NCBI RefSeq assembly: GCF_029168945.1
Contig: NC_083603.1
Location: forward strand, 2,418,001-2,482,000
Direction: 5' to 3'
Length of the DNA stretch: 64,000 nucleotides
Source: Cannabis sativa
Lineage: Eukaryota > Streptophyta > Magnoliopsida > Rosales > Cannabaceae
Part shown: piece after piece, positions 58,256 to 64,000 of the stretch
How positions within the stretch are numbered: position 1 is the first letter of the stretch
Layout of the letters: each line of letters begins with the position of its first letter
Translations under genes and position numbers: made by a program
Notes under the pieces: generated by a model
What the model saw: the letters and a program-made list of their open reading frames with translations, nothing else
Told to the model about the DNA's origin: nothing
Databases searched by the model: none

Positions 58256-61200
58256 AATCCTAGTGGATGATGATTCAATATTAATATTTCTTATTATTTT
58301 TAAAGTGATGGAAATATTTGTGTAGAGAATAATATTATGCAATTAAGGGATTATACTTTTATATTATTAATTTTTAAGCCATGGTCATTATTTATAGAAA
58401 TAGAAGAGATGCATGCATGCATGCATATAATTCTTCCAAATTAATTATCCATGTCATGCTTTAATTAATTTCTTGATCTCATACACATTTTTTCAAAGTA
58501 TTATTATTATTGTTTCAATTTCAAATTCAATATCATATATTAAAGACAAGAAAGGAGTCAATTATCAAGATTTTTTCTTCTTTTTTTTCTTTTCGAAAAA
58601 CAGTACTCAAGAATCAAGAATTCAAGATTGCCGGCTATTTTCTTTCTTATTCTTTTTTATAAAATTAATAATTAAGTCTATTTATTTATTTTCAACTTAG
58701 TACTAAACTATATAATATGCATTAATTGGGGGTGATTCAAATTATATATATAGCTTTATAATTATTCCCCTAAGGTAAAAGAAGAAATTTTTTCATTTTT
58801 TTAAATAGATATTTTATATAAATAGTGAAATTAGAAGAAATTTTTTCATTTTTTTAAATAGATATTTTATATAAATAGTGAAATAGTAATTGGCGGTTTG
58901 GGATTATTATTTTACCAATAATTTTACAGCTAATTAATGACCTTGACATCACTTCCAATTCCCACTAATTAAAATGGCATGAAGCATATACCTCAATCGT
59001 TATATTTATTTTATTTTATTTTATTTTATAAAAAATTATAATTAATTGGGTCCCAACAAAATTTCAAAGGAATATTTTCAAAATATAGTCAAATTTTGCG
59101 ATTTAATATTGAATTTATACTTTGAATATAGTAAGAGGTTCCATCAACCTAACATTGCTAAAAGAATATTTAATTTGTATTATTAATTGTAAAATAGTCA
59201 AACGCTATCTATAATAATATAATTTGGTCTTTCATAGAGACCTATATATATATAGAAATGGACCCTCTTATATTTTCATTGAATAAAATAAATTAATGAT
59301 TATAAGATTGAACTTGATCAATTAAGTCATCATATGAAAAATTATTTTTGCAATATTGGGCAGGTAGGTAATAAGAACTACAAGTTGGGATATTATTATT
59401 GTGTGAATAGTGAAGTCCAAATTTGAAAAGTAAAATGCATATTATATATAATTAATAAAGGTAATAAGTATTGTCTAACGATGATTATTTATTTTTATAA
59501 TGCATGCACATAAAAATGGATTAAGACCCAATTCATTGTTGAATAGTAATAATTTTTATTGATTTTGAGTTTATTGCAGTTCGATTTTTACTATTGCAAT
59601 TATTTTTTTCTTTGTAATATAATTTTTAGTGTTTTAGTTTTATTTCTGTGATATGTTTTTAGTCTTTTAGGTGTAACATTATTTTGTTTTGTTTTGTTGT
59701 TATTTTTTTTTTATTATTCGATAGCTCGCCATCAAATTACTATTAGTAGTTGAGAATTGATAGTAAGTTCTCAAGGTTTTTTTTTTTTTTTTGAAAATAA
59801 GTTCTCAAGTTAGGTTGAGTGAACTTACTACAATAATTTTTACTGTTGTATCTTTTTAGCAGTAAATTAAACTGAATATAGGTGGGAAAATATCTGGATT
59901 AGATTGATTGCAAGCTATTATTTAGTTATTGCTATTAATAGAATTGCATGATTAAAAAAGAAGAATGGATTTAGAACTTTTCTAAATAAAAATTAATGAT
60001 ATAAAAATTCTAACAACAAATTATCTAAATAATTAAAGTTAGTGTGCTTGGTCTTGGTCCTTTTTGGAATTAGAATTTCGAACCACTTTCAAATTTAGTT
60101 AGCTTAATGCAACGGCATATATATACAAAAGTTAATTTAAACACATTAAATTACTATTATTTCTCTATCTACCCCAACATTAAATTCATTTTATATAATT
60201 ATATAATAAGTAATAGAAATAATAATAGGAATATATAGTTAGTTGTGACACATTTACTTTATTTTATTAATTAATTAATTTTTTTATTATAATAACTAAT
60301 TTTATTACTAAGAGGATCAAATAATACATTGATTATTAAATAAATTTAATATTTGAATGGTGATCTTAATTTGTTAGTTATTACTAATATTTGTGGTGAT
60401 GTTTTCAAAGAATGCCCTTTTAAGTGTAGATTTACAAATAATAGAGTTGCACATTTTGAAAACTAAGAATGTTTTGCTTGACAAAAAGTCTAGTCTTTAA
60501 AATGGAGATGTTTCTCAACAATAGTTATATATTTTGCTCTAGTTAACTTAATTAATTAATGTGTTTAATAAAATAAGAAAGCATATCATTAGCTTGAACA
60601 TTTTGTACAATTATTAAGTTGGGTAAAGTTTTAATTTAGCTTTCAAAGTTATGAAACCAAGTAATTAATAAAAATCTCCCATATGGCAATCAATATGCAA
60701 AACATCATTGTCTCTTGTTATATAATTGTTGTAGGGAAGAATTAAGATTTATAAATGTCAACTACATTATATTATATATAGACACGTCACACGTATACAT
60801 ATATATATATACACATATATATTCTCACCTGATTTTTGGGTGTGTAATAATGATATGATGTTGTGTGAGTCAAATATATTATATGTATAGGTAGGGAGAT
60901 CAGATCAGTAACAAATATAAATGTGTTATATATATCACTATATTATGATTCAAAATTAGCCAACTCATCACATTATACTTATAAAGCATTGCAACGTGTA
61001 CTTATTTTGCATCATCAAACTATATTTTCTCTCTGCTGACTTTTATTCATTCATTTAAATTTATATATATAAAAATGTGTAAGGTAGCTACATTAAGTTA
61101 TGCCAGTTGTATGTACAAGTCTTCTTCATATATATATATGACTTTAATTATATATATGTAGCTAAGTATTAATGTTCAAAATTGACAATTAATGAGTTGT

Positions 61201-61792
61201 ACTAATAATAAGCTCATCAAGTTTATATATATATATATATGATGATCATGGCGATGATTGATGATGATATTAGAGAGAGTTGAGTTGACTATAATAATAT
61301 ATTTGTTGAATTTTGATGTATGTCTATATATTCTTTCAAAAAAAAAACTAATTATATATATGATTGATGAAATGGATTTCGATTTATTAGGTTTGGGGTT
61401 GAAAAACTTACTGACATATATAGTTTCAATTCCAACAAAGATATTTATGTGAACCTCCAAGTTTTTAACCAAAAAGCCTTAATTATAAGTTTTGGCAAAT
61501 AGTATATAAATTTAATATGTATTTTTAACTTGTATAAATATTTAATATTTATAAAATTATATTTACGATCATTATATTTTATTTTTGTCTTAAATAAAAC
61601 CCATATAAAATTTAAATTCTATAGCATTGGATCCAAATAGAAACATAAATTACTTTTAAATGTTCTTTTAATATATTTAAAGCACACTCTGTACTAATGA
61701 AATTAAAAAAAAAACAATTTTATAAATATTCAGTATTTATATTATTAAAAATAAATTTTAAATTTGTCCGCTTACAATCTTAAAATTTTAAA
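58256..61792. other. AT-rich intergenic stretch without recognisable genes
   Basis: Short A/T tracts, an ATTTT pentanucleotide run (~59005-59030), AT dinucleotide runs (~60797-60812, 61123-61138, 61224-61240), a gcatgcatgcatgcat run (58412-58427), and the 53-bp duplication listed separately. No frame has protein-like composition, and I see no tRNA. Confidence 0.6.
58781..58884. repeat. Tandem duplication, 53-bp unit, two copies
   Basis: gaagaaattttttcattttt continuing to ataaatagtgaaat is present at 58781 and exactly repeated at 58834. Very recent noncoding duplication. Confidence 0.88.
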
Positions 61793-62887
61793 GAATAATT
61801 AGCATTTTACTCCTAAACTTTCGACACTACCTGATTTTGGCCCCTAAAATATACTGTTTGATAAAAATTCTTTCTAAAATATAACAGTTACAAAATTATG
61901 TCCCTTCTGTTTGGTTTCGTTTATTTACCGTTAAAATTAGTATTTTTATCCCCTGAACTTTGGCTAATACAAAATTTTGCCCATTTTTTCTAAAAAAATT
62001 AATTTTTAAAATTATAATATTTTATTTTTTAAAGCAATTATAGTATTCTATTAATTCTGAAAAAAAGAATAAAAATTATTAAAAAACATGAGAAAAATAT
62101 TAAATTAAATAAAAAAATATTAATTTTATTTTAAAAAAAATTAATTTATTCCTAAAAAAACTATTTTCAAACTTTATTTAATTTATAATCAGGTATCTTA
62201 AAAAATCAAACTAAAATTATTGAGAATCTAATAAATAATTTAAATAAATTAAAATTTTTTGAAGAAAAAATCAAACTTATTTGTATTTATAAACTCATAT
62301 CTTAACAAATAAAGAAAAATAATTAAAAATTCAATAAAAATATAAAATTATTTTGAAAAAAAAAGTTATAAATTAAACTAAAAAAATTTATGTTTATTAT
62401 TTAAATAAATCTATATTTTTTGAGAAAAACAAAATATACTCAAGTATGTTCCCATAAAATTTAGTTTTTACAAAAATTGAATTTTTAATATATTATTTTT
62501 AATATCTAAATGAATAATTTGATAAAAAATAAAAAACTTTTTAAATCGCTTAATTAGTTTTAAAATTTTAATTTATTTTTTAATTTTTTTAATCATTCAA
62601 AATAATTTTTTCTTAAGATCTAAATTAATTTTTTAAGATTTATTAAAAAAAAGTGTTAAATCTTTCTCATGTTTATTTTGAAGGGGTACAATTTGATAGT
62701 TGTCAAAATTTATGGGACATAGTTGCTAATTCATAAAGACACATCATTATAATAGACAGAAAAATGGGACGAAACCTAACTTAAATTTTTGCAGATGTAA
62801 AAGTTCAGAAGATTCTTAACAAGCCGTATATTTTATGAGACAAAATCAGTATTGTTAAAAGTTTAAGATAAAATTTGCTAAGTATTT
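61793..62887. mobile_element. ~1.1 kb fold-back / Mutator-like nonautonomous element
   Basis: Left arm attagcattttactcctaaac, ctgattttggcccctaaaat and ttctgtttggtttcgtt is mirrored by the right arm (inverted) cttagcaaattttatcttaaac, ctgattttgtctcataaaat and taggtttcgtcccatttttc. AATTTTAAA flanks both ends (61784-61792 and 62888-62896), consistent with a 9-bp duplication, though chance is possible in such AT-rich DNA. The interior is very AT-rich and noncoding. Confidence 0.6.
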
Positions 62888-62896
62888 AATTTTAAA

Positions 62897-64000
62897 TGTT
62901 TATAACGCTATTTACTATAATAATAATAATAATAAAAATAATAATAATATGGATGATTTTTAGATATATGTGAAAATGATGACCAATGAGGATACACAAC
63001 ACAGAGTTTAACAGCTTGTCTCAATGTTGTGTAACATATATAGATAAATAATATAATATAATATATAAAAATAGAGTGATGCCAAATTAATTAAAGTCAA
63101 ATAGTTATGAATGAGAAGAGATGCACTACTTTTGTTTTATCTTTTTAAATTTTAATTTTTAGACTTATAAATGGAGTGCCGTAAACATTATGCTTTTTTA
63201 TTTCTTTCTTTTATTTTTTTATTCATGTATTTTTTTGTATATTATTTATTGTGATGAGTCACTACACTTGCTTTTTATTATTATTTTGAGTAGTCATTTG
63301 CTTGCAATTATATATTATACATAACAGAAAAAATATGATGAGTGTGATTATATAGTAACAAACAAGATATATATATAAAATGATGAGAGAATAAAATTTG
63401 TTATTCATCAAAAATTCATTCTGCAATGCATGCCTTACGGCTTTTACATTTATGATCAATTAACAACAAGTTACAAGATACATATATATAATAAAATAAA
63501 ATAGAATATATTAGTTAATATAAGAAACCTACATTAATTAATAAATAATACAATATTGGATTGGACCGAATCGAAAACAAAAAATGAACAGAACAGTTGA
63601 ATTAATTGTTGTTTTGCATTTGCACTGATTTGAAGAAAAGACTCTTCTCTTCTCTTCTCTTCTCTTCTTTTCTCTTATTCTCTTCTTCTGTACACTTGTC
63701 TTGGATTATGGCTTTATGGTCTTTTCATTACTAATTAATTTCTTTTCTATTATATATCTAACTATAAGAGTAGTAGAGGACAACAAAAAGAAAAAAGAAT
63801 AGAAATGGAAATAGAAAGGGTAGTAGTGTATGTTACTATGTTACTATGTTGTATGAAAATGAATATCTCTCTCTTTGGCCAAAAGAGAAAAAAGCTGGAG
63901 ACTTTCTCCTTGTCTCTCTCTCTTTTGCCTGCCTTTTGCAAAAATATATATATTTAATGGAATTGGAATAGAATGGTAATTAATAATAATAATAATAAAA
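62897..64000. other. AT-rich right flank, possible distal promoter of an off-window gene
   Basis: Contains an AAT run (~62921-62948), a TCTTC pentanucleotide repeat (~63642-63668) and CT/GA-rich tracts at 63875-63930, the composition often seen in plant core promoters or 5' UTRs. No coding sequence is visible before the edge. Confidence 0.4.
63642..63668. repeat. CTCTT pentanucleotide microsatellite
   Basis: Five tandem ctctt units, followed by a degenerate TCTT-rich tract to ~63690. Confidence 0.85.

Noticed and set aside
48421..58262. 5-bp target-site duplication for the Copia element
   Set aside because: Left flank cctcc and right flank aatcc do not match; either mutation or a rearranged flank, so none is claimed.
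61176..61472. Ile/Tyr-rich open frames in 61-63.5 kb
   Set aside because: Composition reflects AT-rich DNA and AT dinucleotide runs; no conserved motif.

Overview
The window is plant nuclear DNA, almost certainly Cannabis sativa or a very close Cannabaceae relative. The first 23 kb is a tandem satellite with a ~370 bp period and one KpnI-type GGTACC per unit. Length, site and character match the Cannabis subtelomeric satellite CS-1 as I remember it; this was not searched. The rest is AT-rich intergenic DNA, spliced genes with GT-AG introns, MITEs and LTR retrotransposons. No TTTAGGG telomere array is visible, so the array runs on past the left edge.

Layout: 1-23323 is about 63 satellite monomers, nearly identical up to ~18.84 kb and then increasingly diverged. 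23324-25255 is a ragged array edge: a Copia LTR fragment, one more satellite relic and a gypsy-LTR-like fragment. 25890-40550 is a gene island with three convincing genes, all on the minus strand: a folate-biopterin transporter (7 exons, 496 aa), a chloroplast PPR protein orthologous to Arabidopsis MEE40/At3g53700, and a 19-exon TDBD-PHD-GNAT chromatin protein of the IDM1/ROS4-like group (927 aa). The last two resemble Arabidopsis At3g53700 and At3g53680, which suggests conserved microsynteny. Every splice junction I give keeps frame.

40.5-48.4 kb is AT-rich DNA with several MITEs, a 92-bp tandem triplication and one short cystatin-like ORF. 48428-58255 is a Copia LTR retrotransposon with ~97% similar LTRs. 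It is inactivated by stops, frameshifts and a nested 2.9 kb gypsy solo LTR flanked by CTGTG. Its leader carries an array of ten near-perfect 16-bp palindromes, the most unusual sequence here. 58.3-64 kb is AT-rich with a 1.1 kb fold-back element and no gene I can support.

The genes do not form a pathway. The connecting theme is a gene island beginning less than 2 kb from subtelomeric satellite debris and hosting many small transposons, some nested three deep, with target-site duplications I could locate to the base.
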